From Ectocarpus siliculosus (Eukaryota > Sar > Phaeophyceae > Ectocarpales > Ectocarpaceae): DNA of 27,714 bases. Location: positions 37,812 to 65,525 of the forward strand of contig FN647857.1 of NCBI GenBank assembly GCA_000310025.1, in the 5' to 3' direction. Below, piece after piece: positions 1-16,200 of this stretch (position 1 is its first letter; every line of letters begins with the position of its first letter). Position numbers and translations under genes: made by a program. The notes beneath the pieces are model-generated. The model was not told where the DNA came from. It saw only the letters and a program-made list of their open reading frames with translations, and searched no databases.

Positions 1-31
1 GTTTTCCGTGTCATGGCCGACACCGTCGGAC
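1..31 (+). CDS. Possible end of an upstream exon of gene 1
   Basis: The first 31 bases are followed by a good donor (C|GTGAGG at 31/32). Read in the phase that fits the exon at 1137, they give the end of a peptide FSVSWPTPSD, which would run straight into ATCTFAPEIN. Another frame contains an ATG (13-15), but its phase would not match the exon at 1137. The piece is too short to be sure, and it may instead be non-coding. Confidence 0.3.
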
Positions 32-790
32 GTGAGGGAGAGGGGGGGGGGGCGGGCGGCGAGACAAGGTTACAGAGCGTTGGGTAGCTTTCTTTTGTGG
101 TGGGACGGGCGTTATGATAGTCCATGAAGGGTATACACAACGCGTGTACCGGTGGGCCCCTTCCTTCACTCTTCAAAGGTGCCCACCGATGTGCCGTGCG
201 GGGTGTGAACGCGTGTTGCTGCGGATCCTATCTTGTTCGGCGGTAGATTGATCGGGCGACAAAGCCGAGGCCGCTGCAGCACGCAAGAAGCACCTGCAGC
301 ATCAGCAGCAGCAGCAGCAGCTGCCGCTTCCGGTGTTCTTTCAGCACTACAACCGGAATTCTTCGCTACAGAAGATTCTTCTTTTATTGGGACACAGATT
401 TCATCGGAAACAGCGTTTGTTGTGTTGGTGTGGTTCGACGTCATCACTGCTGTGGGCTGAGTTATCCCAGGAATAAATGCCCATGTGGCAATAGCCGCCC
501 AACACTGCGCTTGTATTCCTGTATCGCTAAGCCATCTCCAAACGCTGAAACTCGGGGATACCGCAACCCCGCTTGCGTGACGAAAAATTCGATAGAAGCT
601 CTGCTGACGTGTAGCATCAACTGGGTTCGTGCCCTGGGTTTCTCGTCGTCGACCCTCTTTTTGCTCCCTCCTCCCGGAGCAGTTGCTGTTCGACAACTTG
701 TACCGCAATCCACCCACGCCAAGTCGGAGAAGAGCGAAGCAGGTTCTCCAAGCGGACACCAGGGTGAGATGTTGTGTTACTGTGATATTG

Positions 791-838
<48 letters not shown>

Positions 839-1136
839 ATTTGTGGCCATATTGCCTCCGACAGCGAGGGAAAAATGCACACCCAGTAGCCGGAACAAAA
901 CTAACTGCCAAACAACCAGAACAGTCCGATTTTAGCTGCAAGTCTACCCCCATAGCCCGCGCCGGTACCTTCTCCCTCGCGTAACCTTGCGCGTGTTTGG
1001 GGATGGATTCGCTCCCCTTCACCCGGCCATGCTTGGGGCCGAAAATGTCGTGCCGCCGCCCCTCTCTCCCCCTCTCTTCGCCAATCCCACGATTTCCATA
1101 AACGCATCCGTCGATTGACCTACTGTTATTTGTCAG
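32..1136. other. Non-coding stretch left of gene 1
   Basis: It is probably an intron or the 5' flank of gene 1. It holds a short CAG-rich patch near 295-325 and a (TTG)15 tract at 793-837. Both create Ala or Gln runs in spurious frames. I see no convincing exon or promoter motif in it. Confidence 0.5.
793..837 (+). repeat. (TTG)15 microsatellite
   Basis: Fifteen uninterrupted TTG units. On the opposite strand they read CAA and give the poly-Gln and poly-Asn runs of artefactual frames. Confidence 0.95.
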
Positions 1137-6131
<4,995 letters not shown>

Positions 6132-8189
6132 CAGGGTTGAGGTGGCGGCGCCAATAATGGACCCGTTACGACCCTGCGACTTCGAATGCATGATGATAGT
6201 GAAAGAGCACAGACGGGTGTGTATGTATGTTGACATATTGACGGGATGGCGATGCGAGGAAGAAACGAAGATGCGCTCATCAGCACCGATCACCCTTTTC
6301 TTCCTTGAGTAGATTCCATATGGCGAGAGAGGGTTTGGAAGTAATCGCGTCGTGTAAGCTCTCCACAGAAGGAGAAGCTACCAAGACACGCTTCAGCAGT
6401 CAATGTTGGGCATATCTCCTGTATGTAGTACTACCTCACCCCCTGTATTGTATCTACGGCAACAATATGCTGGTCGCCTGGTACAGGCACAGCCCGTACT
6501 GCTACAGAGTAGCAGCAGCAGCCGCGTGTATGCTTCCAACCAAGGCAAAAGGCCCTTGTATGTGACATAGATTGCCGTGTACCACGGCTGCTTCCCCAAT
6601 TGATTTTTTTCAAGCGCCGTTTGTGTGTCGTCATGGACGGGGGGGATGGATAGAAAGGTACTACGCACCATACACCTGTATGCATACTATACTACTACTG
6701 CTGAATGTAGTACTACTGTACTCTCCTTGTGTACTGCTGAAAGCGAGAGCGAGACGGGAGGAGAAGAAGGCTGCTACGTCATCTAGACTATATATTATAG
6801 GCGCGGAGGAGGCGAGAGGACAGAAAACGCTTTCATTCGTATGGACAGCACCACCACGGACGATGCATGCATGCATGTAATGTACATTTGCACCTACTAC
6901 TACTACGGGGTACAGAGTAAACGGCGGTGCCGTGGCTCTGGTGGTGGAATTGATGTCTTGTCATGCGACGCTGCCCGACGACGCGCTGCCTGTAGACCAT
7001 AATATAACAAACGATGTGTACATGAGGTCCACTCTCGCTTCTTTTTGTCACATGCAACAATCTTCTCCCAACAACATACATCCACAGAAAGCTCGTGTTT
7101 CATCTTCCCGACTATGCCAACCATGAACGCGCTATGCCCGTGTGTGCGGTAAAAACAAACACACGCAACAGCAGCATGACCGCGTTGTTCGCAACCAAGC
7201 AGCGCTTCGAACTTTCTCTCCCGAACAATGACACCGCCGACACACCCAAGACTCAAGCCCGTTCATCGTGCGCGTCGTCCCGACAAAAGCAGCGTACGCG
7301 GCCAAAATCGATGTATACACAACGCTGCTGCTGTAACCAAGAAGTTTAGCTCGAGGGAGCCCACACAAAACTTCACAAAAATCCAAATCACAAGGGTGAC
7401 GAAGCCTAACCACACCGCTGGGCGTAACAAACGACGAAGCGGCGGAACAAAAACAGTTGCCGCAGTACGAAGGGCGCCAAGCCCGATCGTCCTCGCGCAA
7501 CTCTGCCGTCACAAAACCCGCCCATCGTTTTCGGAGCGGGTGCCCCCGTTGCTTCGTGTGGCTACGAGCGAGCTTCGCCGACGCCCTCCAAGGCGAAACT
7601 CGGACCCAACCGGAAGCACTATCAAGAGACGGAAAACGACGATCCCTACAAACATAAGGCGGCGCGAGGGTGTCTGCTTGCGGCCCAGCGCGCCGAACGT
7701 CTCCCGGGACCCTATGCCCCGCTGCCCCCCGCTCAGCGCTCAAAGCCACAGTCTACCAGGTTTGCCGCATGAACGGGCTAACAGCAAGAAGTGCCAGTTG
7801 TTGCCGACCTCAACGTATCGAACCCCCCCGACACAGCCGCCGCGCTGAACACACGGTTCCCGTGACCCCACACCCCGCTGCCCCCGCTCAGCGATCAAAG
7901 GCACAGGCTACAGGGTGTGCCGCATGAACGGGCTAACAGCAGGAAGTACCAGTTGTTGCCGACCTCAACTTATCGAACCCCCCAACACAACCGCCGCGCT
8001 GAACAAACGATTCCCGTGACCCTACACCCCGCTGCCCCCGCTCAGCGATCAAAGGCACAGTCTAAAGGGATGGCGCATGGGACAGAAGCAAAGCACCAGT
8101 CGTTGTCGAACTCGCCGTATCGAACCCCCCAGACCACAAATCCCGAATCCCGTTAACACGAGGGTCAATCGCCGTGCTCTGGGTTCAAT
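6132..8189. other. Intergenic region between convergent genes
   Basis: It lies between the stop codons of gene 1 (+) and the giant gene (-), so it must hold both 3' UTRs. Codon-like structure is absent. The open frames here (for example 7132-7749 minus and 7228-7848 plus) have no recognisable domain. The only clear internal structure is the tandem repeat at about 7703-8155. Confidence 0.6.
7703..8155 (+). repeat. Three-copy tandem repeat, unit about 155 bp
   Basis: The landmark GCTCAGCG recurs at 7731, 7886 and 8040. Copies 1 and 2 also share GCCGCATGAACGGGCTAAC, and all three share a block ending in TATCGAACCCCCC. The third copy, nearest the giant gene, is the most diverged. The array lies 34 bases beyond that gene's stop and so is probably in or near its 3' UTR. 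Confidence 0.85.
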
Positions 8190-8627
8190 TCACACACGTC
8201 GGTTGCTCGAGAACGCCGTTGTTAACGTGCCGAAGGAGTCGGGCGGCAAGGTGGAGACGAACGTCGGGGCAATCCGTCCCCTCTTCTTGGACCGCCGTTT
8301 CGGCAGGGCGGTGGGCGCCGCCGCCGCTGCAGCCGCCGTCGCCGCCGCCACACCTTCTCCACCCGCGTCAGAGTCGCAACCCAATCCGCCACCACCGCTG
8401 CTACCCGCGCCGCCGTCCCTCTTCCGCCGGCTCCCGCTGAGAGTTTCGGAGCTCATGCTATCCTTACCGCCACCGTCGTTACAATCGACGGCTAGCGATT
8501 GTGACCCCACCGCGCCCGAAGCTGTAGGCGTATATTCGGCGGCGGTGGTGGTTGCAGCGGGCGCGCTTGCCGGAGCACCGGCAGCCGCCGCCACCCCGGC
8601 GGCCAAGGCCTTAGACCCGTTGCCCAT

Positions 8628-8658
<31 letters not shown>

Positions 8659-10517
8659 TCCACGCCAGCGCCATCCTCTTTTCCAGCGGGCTTATCATCG
8701 TCTTCCACCGGAGACACGCCTTTCGTCATGCTCCGTCCGAGCCGGATAAGGGTAGGCAGAGACCGGGCCTCTCCCGCGGCGCGGGGACCGGGACTTGTAG
8801 CGCTAGCGGCGGCAGGGCCCGCTGAACCCCGGCTCGAGGTAAACGCTGCGCAGAAGCTCGCCCAGCTCGACTGCTTTTCCTCCCGCTGGGCAAGCCCCTC
8901 GAGAGGGGCCGCCCATGAACACGGAGGCGTTGTATCCGGCGCCGCTTCCTCCCCACGGTCGACTCCGCAGTCCTCGCCCGAAGCAACGGGACCAGCTACT
9001 GAAGCAGCAGCGACTGTAGCAGGAGCGGGGGTCGGGGTGGCAGCAGCCACGCTTCCTCCGAGTGAGGGCTCCGCGATAGGTAGCGCCAGCCAACGCGTCA
9101 CGGGGCCTTCCCCGCCGGTCTGCTCGCCGACGCCGTCGCCGATATCGCCGCCGCCGCCGAGTAGCGCCGCCCCGTCCCACAAGCAGCTGGGCACAGAAGA
9201 CCACGCCTCCGAGTACCCCGCTTGCACTTCCTCCGGCGACATGGAGAGCGAGAGCGAGGCGCTGTCGATTTCGCGCGCGGCGACAGCCAACGGCGGCGGC
9301 CGCGGCGGCGACATCAGTCCCCCCGCCGGATCGGAACCCTCGACGTCCCCTCCCGGGGGAGACGCGGAGTGGAGGAAAGGGCCGTTGGAGACAGAAGCCG
9401 CGGGGGCGACGGTCCCAAGAGACGACGTCGCCCCCCGGCCAGACGCATCGCCGCCGGCGGTCGTAGGTCGCTCGCTGCAACGCAGCAGCTCTCCCCGATC
9501 GCCTTTCTTCGCCGCGGCGGCGGCCGTAGCTGCAAACGCGAACCGGCGAGCTTTTACTGGAGGGGGAGAGGCCACCGCAGCGCAAACGGCGGGAGACGCA
9601 CCGTCGCCGGCGGCGGAACCAGCAACAGCCGCCCCCTCCCTGGCCCCGGGAGCGCTAGTAGTAGCCCCACGGGCTCCACCAGAAGTAGCAGGGGGAGAGA
9701 CGGATTCCAACTCGCCAACTGGTTGGTTCGCGGTCGCAGCGACAGCCTTATCGGCGGCGATCTCCCCGGCAAAGGGACGTTTCTCTTTGGCTGACGTTCC
9801 CTCGTCTGTAGTCGGCCGCGGTAGGTCCGTCCCAGCACGCAGCGGCGGCGGCGGCGACCGCTCTTTGAAAGCCTTCTTCGCGGAGGCAAACGCAAACGGC
9901 CGGGAAACGGCCGCGGGCGAGGCGGCGATAACGCTCGGCGCGTCTGCCGTCGGTGTCGCCACGAGCTGCCGCTGCTGCTGCGGTGGCGGCGATGGAGTTG
10001 TGCCCGGCGCAGCCGTCGTCGGAGCAACCCGCTTCCTTCCTGCGCCCTCGCTAGCACCCTCTCCAGAGCCCGGCCTCCGCCGCTTCACCGGGCTGTTCTT
10101 CTCCGCCACCCGCGACATCACCGGCGGCGGCGGGGGCGTAGCGCCCTCCGACGGGGCTGCTGCAACCACCCGGAAGCGAGTGTCCGTGCGCGGCTTCTCG
10201 GAACCCTTGTCGCCACCCGCCTCCGCCGGTCTGCTCGACAGCCCCCCACCGGAGCCCTCGAACGACGACGCAGGGTCCCCGCCGTTAGATTGGCTCCTGG
10301 TTAGCTTTCGGCTTCCGCCGGGGTGCGACTGCGGCGAATCCTCCGCCGCACCCCCGGCCGCCGCATCCGCCGCCGTCCCTGCTGTGCCGACCGATTGGTG
10401 CGCCGGCCGTGGGGTTGGTGGGGCCGTAACGGTCGCCGCGCCACCGCCGCCGCCGTCGCAGGACGAGGACCCTGATGCCGCTGCTTCGGGAGCGATACCA
10501 TTGACCGGTGCCACCAC
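8190..10517 (-). CDS. Giant gene last exon 5
   Basis: The acceptor is CCAACCAACAG|GTG, phase 0, matching exon 4. The exon carries MSRVAEKNSPVKRRRPG, several Arg-Phe-Ala segments (SRPFAFASAKKAFK, KRPFAGEIAADKAV, ARRFAFAATAAAAAKK) and the end PKRRSKKRGRIAPTFVSTL. The TGA is at 8192-8190. If the exon 4 splice is wrong, this would be a separate downstream gene whose own start is not visible. Confidence 0.75.
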
Positions 10518-11847
10518 CTGTTGGTTGGGACCGACGTTTTTTCAGCAACGAGAATATGACCGCTGGTGAGATAAATCCATGGACGACTTTCGGTGGCCGG
10601 ACAATGTTATTTTAGGCATGCGCTTCCGCCAGGGTCGCTTTGATCTTGCCGACGAACACGAGAGTATTGCTATGGTAGCATAAACAAGCCAGGCTTGTGA
10701 ACCAGCTATGTAGTGCAGAATGTTGACAAGCGTGATGTAGTCATTGGACGTGGGTGAAAGAGGCGGTTGTTCTTACGTATGTTTGGGGGTACTCAGCGCT
10801 CGATACTGATCTACGGAGATCTAGGGGGTTTCGTGTATCATTGGCGGTATATGTTGGTAGAGGGGCGGTCCCCCTTCTGCTGTGCATGGACTAGCATGCT
10901 CCGGCGCACTCGTTAATATACCAAGGTCCTGAGTCAACCTTTCTTTGCGCTTCTGACAACAAGCTGCCCGCCTCCAAACAACCTATACTACCCCGTATCC
11001 TCGGGTAGGTTCCAGATCATGCAACACCCCAACCCGACAAAAACAAACCTCCGCTTCGCTGTCAGCAACGACGCAACCGGCGCCGTCCGCGGTCGTCGCC
11101 GCTGCCGCCGCTACTGCTGGATCTGGGGCAGGTTGCCGCCGAAAGCAGGCCGACGAGCCGGACTCTCCGGGCTTCAACGCGGCGGCCGGCGCACCCGGCA
11201 CCTCGGGGGAAGGCGGGACGCGTTTCCCTAGCCCCGCAGGAGTCTCGCCCGTCCCCGCGCTACTCGACCGCGCGGCCCCCTCGTCCGCCGCCGCCGCCGC
11301 CGCCGCTGCCCGCGTCGTCGAAGACGCACTGGCAGCGGCGGCGGTGGCTGCAGCAGGAACGGCGGGCGACCGCGGGCGACCTAACTTTGCGCGTGTCGGA
11401 AGACCTCCCATCTTGAAAACAGACCGCGTCGCCGGCGGCGGATACGAGCTGGGGGACCGGGCTGCCGTCTCAACGGGTGCGGATGCTGCTGCTGCCGACG
11501 TCTGTGGCAGCGGTTCTTCCGCCGCTGGCGGTGCCGCCGCGGCGCGCGCGGTCGATGGGGCACTAGCGGTGCCCGGTGGCGTGGTCGGCAGCGGCTTCGA
11601 GTCTCCAATCTTTGGTTGGACTACCGGCTGGGTGGTTCGCTGCTCCACGCGATCGTCCCTCGTCGAACCCCCCGCACACACCGCCGGCGCACTGCTGTCC
11701 AAGCGCGACGGAAGAACTAGCTTCGTGTCTGGGGGAACGTTTCCGTCCACGCTTGACTTCACCCCAGCATCCTCCACCGATGGAACAACAGCACCAACAG
11801 TTCGTGCTGGCAACACTGGCTGTGCGCTCGCCCTTCCGCCTGCTTCT

Positions 11848-11878
<31 letters not shown>

Positions 11879-13193
11879 TGTCCGGTGGTAGCGATGTCTG
11901 CGGCAGGTCGGGCGGAGCGGGTGATCGTCCCGAGTCCTTGTCTTCTCCCGCCCCTCTACCTCCCAATTGCGGCGGCGTCTCCGACGACGCCGAAGTCAAA
12001 CCTACATGCTTCTGCTCCCCCCGTTCCCCCTCCACCTCTGCCGCCGCCGCCGCCGCCGCCTCGCCCACTTCAGCCGGTGACGTCGACGGGTCGACGAGAA
12101 GCTCCACTCCACTCCCACCAAAGAGAGCCATGCACGTCTCCTCTCCCATGAGGGTACTGTCTGCAGGCGGCGGAGACGCCGGGGCCCCGGCGGACCGTGC
12201 CGTCGCCGTCACGGCCGTGCTTGTCGGTCGCGGCAGGGGGAGATCAGCGAGGGGCGACCCCTCCTTCACTTTTTCCAACACCCCCACGCTTGTTGCCCCC
12301 GCCGGCTTCGTCGCCGCCGCTGGGGTTGCTGCCGTCCCGCCAGTAAGTGGTGGCGATGATTGCACTGGCCCTGCCGCATCCGGCTTCGCCGCATTCGCAC
12401 CCGTTCTCTCGTCTACCCCCGCTACCGCCCCGCCCGTGCCTCCCGGTGGCGACGGGTCCACGAGCAGCTCCACTCCGTTCCCGCCGAAGAGGGCCATGCA
12501 CGTCTCCTCTCCCATCAGCGCACCGCTGGCCTTGTCGCCGCGCGCCTCGTCGTCGCCCGCTTCGCCGCTCGCGTCGCCCCCGAAGTCCTCGAAACCGCCG
12601 TCGCCGCCACCGCCGTCGCCGCCGCCGCCGCCGCCGCCGCCGCCATCGTCGGCCCCGTCTTGGAACCCTTCCTCGCCGTCAGGAGAAGGAGGGTCCTGCT
12701 TCTTTTGCTTCTCCCCGATCCGGTCTTGTCGTCCCCTTCGCACGGCAGCAGGCGCCGAGGCTCCTGGCGCCGAAGCTCTCGCAGATACCTCGACGCGTCC
12801 CGGGAGCGCCTGCTGCGCCGCTACCGCCGCATTCCCGATGGCGCCGGCGACGGCGGCGGTGTGCATCCTGGCGAACAGCCCGCCGGGCAGGAAGTGGGTC
12901 AGCGGCGGCGGCGACGCGATGCCCTGCCGCTGCAACATCCGGTTGATGTTCTTGTAGTGCTTCTTCAGGGTGGCGTTGGCGAGCGTGTTGCCCTGGACGC
13001 CACCCTTGCGGCCCCCTCGCGGCGGTCGTGGGGCTTTGTTCGGCAAGGCGCCGGCACCGGCACCGGCGGCAACCCCCGCCGTCGCGGCAGCGGCGGTGAC
13101 GGCGTTCGCCATCGACTGACTACCGCTCGCGAAGTTCCCCGGCGGTGCCACCACCGGCGCCTTCCACGCCATGCCCCCAGAAGCGACCATCGC

Positions 13194-13236
<43 letters not shown>

Positions 13237-16200
13237 CTTCCGCCGGCCACCGCGCCACCGCCCACCCCGGGTATGGAAAACGGGCACCCGGGAGCCCCCA
13301 GCCGCGGTGCTACTACAGCCTGCCGCCGACCCATCGTCGTCGGTGCTACTACCGGGGGGGGGGCCCGCGGCGTTGGGGTCGGGGTCAGGGTCGGCCGAGC
13401 GGCCGCGGCGGGCTCTTGTTCCGGCGCGGCGTCCCACGGTGCCGAGCCGTGGGACGGGGGCGGGCCGACGGGGCCGGTCAAGAAGGTGTAGCTCAGGCTC
13501 AACGCCTGCTCTTCGCAGACGCGGTCGAGCGCGGGGCCAGGCAGAGCGCTGACGAGGTCCAGGAGGGGCCTCTTGCTTAGCTCCGCGCCCCACACGACCG
13601 TCCGGTCAGCGGGCGGCGGCGGCGGCGGCGGTTGCGAGAGAGCGGGGGTGCTCGCCGCCGCCGAGGACGCCGGCACCCCGGTGTCGCCGGCATCCGCATC
13701 GAAGATGATGCGGATGCTGTTGAGGTCGCTGTACGCGACCTCGCTCCATTTCTTCACCATGAACTTGAACACCGCCTCGAGAGGTTTCGACAGCTGAAAA
13801 CGGTCGCCACGGCCCGGGGGGGGAGAACGTGAAGAGAGTGGTTAGAGTACAGGGCCCAACGCTTTCGGGTACATCGTTCGTCGAACAGGCGATCAACCCG
13901 CAAGTTGTCTGTGTCGATTTCATCATCGCACGAAGTAGAACAGCGGTGCAAGCGCCTGAGTCTGTGTATTGCTCCAGCTTCTTCTCATTTTCACTTTGGG
14001 TTGCCTATGGATACGACGTCAGGAAACTTGGCTAACAGCCGCAGGGGTCTGTCTTGCTGCTGTGTGCGGCTGGCTGCTCGTCCAAACCCCGCACCGGCGG
14101 CGTCAAGCACATCCTCTCCCACACGTCTCTGGAGCCAACCTCGCGAACCCTCAACTTGGTTCAACGTACGAACTATAACAACAGGTCATCTCACTCCGAT
14201 ACATTTCACATTGTAATCCTTGAGTTGAATACTCCAACGAAACCCCACGGTAAATCATGAGTCACTAACACTCAATGATGGATCACTCCCGCCCCCCGCA
14301 CCGCTCCCTACTGCCACTGTCAACCCCCCCCGAAACGGCCAACCGCTCCCTACTGCCACTGTCAACCCCCCCCGAAACGGCCAACACTCACCGGAGCAGT
14401 GAGCTTCTGGAAAGGGAGATATCCGCGCTCCGACACCTTGCTCTCCGTGGATTCATCCCGCGGGGAGAACCGCAGGGACACCTTACGGGGCAGCTGGCGA
14501 GGCGACGACCGCCCGCGCACCGCCTCTGCCGCCACCGCCGCCGGCCTCGCCGGCCCGGCGGGCTGACCAACAAACCCTCCCATACCCATGCGCTCCGTCA
14601 CGACCGCAGTATTCCCGGAGAACGACGACCCCGCACTCGAGGGGACCACCGCCGCCGGCGGCCGCGACGGCGGCGAGGGGGGCAACGGTTGTGGGGCAGG
14701 TTTCGCCTGCTGCTGCGTTGCAGCCTGCGGTTGTTTGGACCTGTCCGTCACCTCGTCGCGTCGCACGGCAGGCGTCTGCAACGCGGGTTCCGCGAGGGTC
14801 GTGGGAGTGGCGGCCCCCGCTTCATCGACCGTTGCCCCCACCCGCCCCCGCGCCGCGCCGCCGCTGGCGCGCGGGAGAGCTGAAGCGGGCACCGCTCCGG
14901 CTCCCTCCTGCTGCGGCTCCATGGCCTTCTCCCGGGCTAGCGTTTTCGTCGCCTTCATTGTGCTAGCGGGTTCTACCGCTCTCGCGCCGGCCAGTTGCGA
15001 CGCCTCTTCTTCCGCGGGCGGTGCCCCCGACGACGCTCTACGCGGTGCCGCTGCCGCCGTCGCTGCTGCTGCTGCCGTGGTGGTGGCGGTGGTGGTGGTG
15101 GTGGCGGTGCGCTTCGGCTTGTCGGTTTTCCTTATGGTGGAACGCTTCGCCGAGCCGGGGTCGGATGCGGTGGCCAGCTCAACCTGGACGAGAGTAAAAA
15201 AAGGTCAACATCAGGGCGGGCGCGACTCGATAAGGCCTGGTTTTGACAAGGGAAGCGCGAATACACTGCTGTTCTTGTGCAAAGGATAAAATACAACCTG
15301 CGCAATGGTAGCCTCTCTGGTCTCCGCTTGGCAAACCCTGCCCTCCGGGCGGCGGAGGTGGGTAGAGAGGGGGGATTCGAAGGTAGAAACGCGGGGGGGA
15401 ACATGCACTCGTGCCACGTTTTTGAGGGCCCTGACAACCTCGGTTATGCTCAGTTGAGCGAACAGAAGACAGAGGGAAGAGAGCAAGTTGCTGGCGACGA
15501 TACAGGTGTGTCAAGTGTATTCCGAGAGGCCTAGCCTGAGCTGTGGGAGAAAAATTTCACTTCTCGAGGCGTAAGCAAAATCAAAATGCCCGGGTTCAGG
15601 CCATACAAAGCAACCCCCGCATGCTGTCATCCTTTCGTACTGGCGAGGCTGTCGGAGTTCGGTGCCAAAAAGATATACTTCTCGGAGGGCTAGACAAAAA
15701 GTACAAGTCGACTACAATCTGTGGTCACAAAACACAGGAAGCGGAATACCCACCCTTGTAGTCGGGCTCTCGCCGCAAGGTGATGCAGCGGCCGGAGAAG
15801 CCGCCGCCGCGGCGGCGGCGGCGGCGACTCCGGATTCAGCAGCAACAGGCGCCGCGGACGAAGAAACCGACGAAGGGTGCGATGCCGCTGCCGGCGAAGA
15901 GTACGCCGGGTGCCGAGACGACCGTAACGACGACGACGTCGCGCCGGCGGGAGCAGCAGCCACCGCCGCCGCAGCCGGAGACAAAATATCGCCTGTGGGG
16001 AGCAACGGCGGTGGTGACGCCTGGCCCGGCGGTGGTGGCAACGACGGTGCAGCGCCGCCCCCCGCTCCCCGCGTTATCGATACCCCCGCCCCGTCCGCCG
16101 AGGCCCCATCATCCGCCGCAGCCTTCCGTGCCACCGGGGCCGCGGACTCCGAATGATTCTCCGGCGTCCCCTTGGCGTCCGCGGCAGCGGCGGCGTTAAG

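Noticed and set aside
166-882. 238-codon minus-strand frame with a poly-Gln run
   Set aside because: The Gln run comes from the (TTG)15 microsatellite and an Ala run from a CAG patch. The rest shows no domain or splice structure.
7132-7848. Overlapping open frames in the convergent intergenic region
   Set aside because: No domain, no consistent splice sites, and part of the sequence is the tandem repeat of about 155 bp.
8077-10569. 830-codon plus-strand open frame
   Set aside because: It is antisense to exon 5 of the giant gene. The minus strand has the better peptide (basic clusters, repeated motifs) and fitting splice phases. The plus frame is a product of GC-rich codons with few stops.
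11344-12957. 537-codon plus-strand open frame
   Set aside because: It is antisense to exon 4, which contains duplicated peptide motifs and the candidate domain. No recognisable domain or splice logic on the plus strand.
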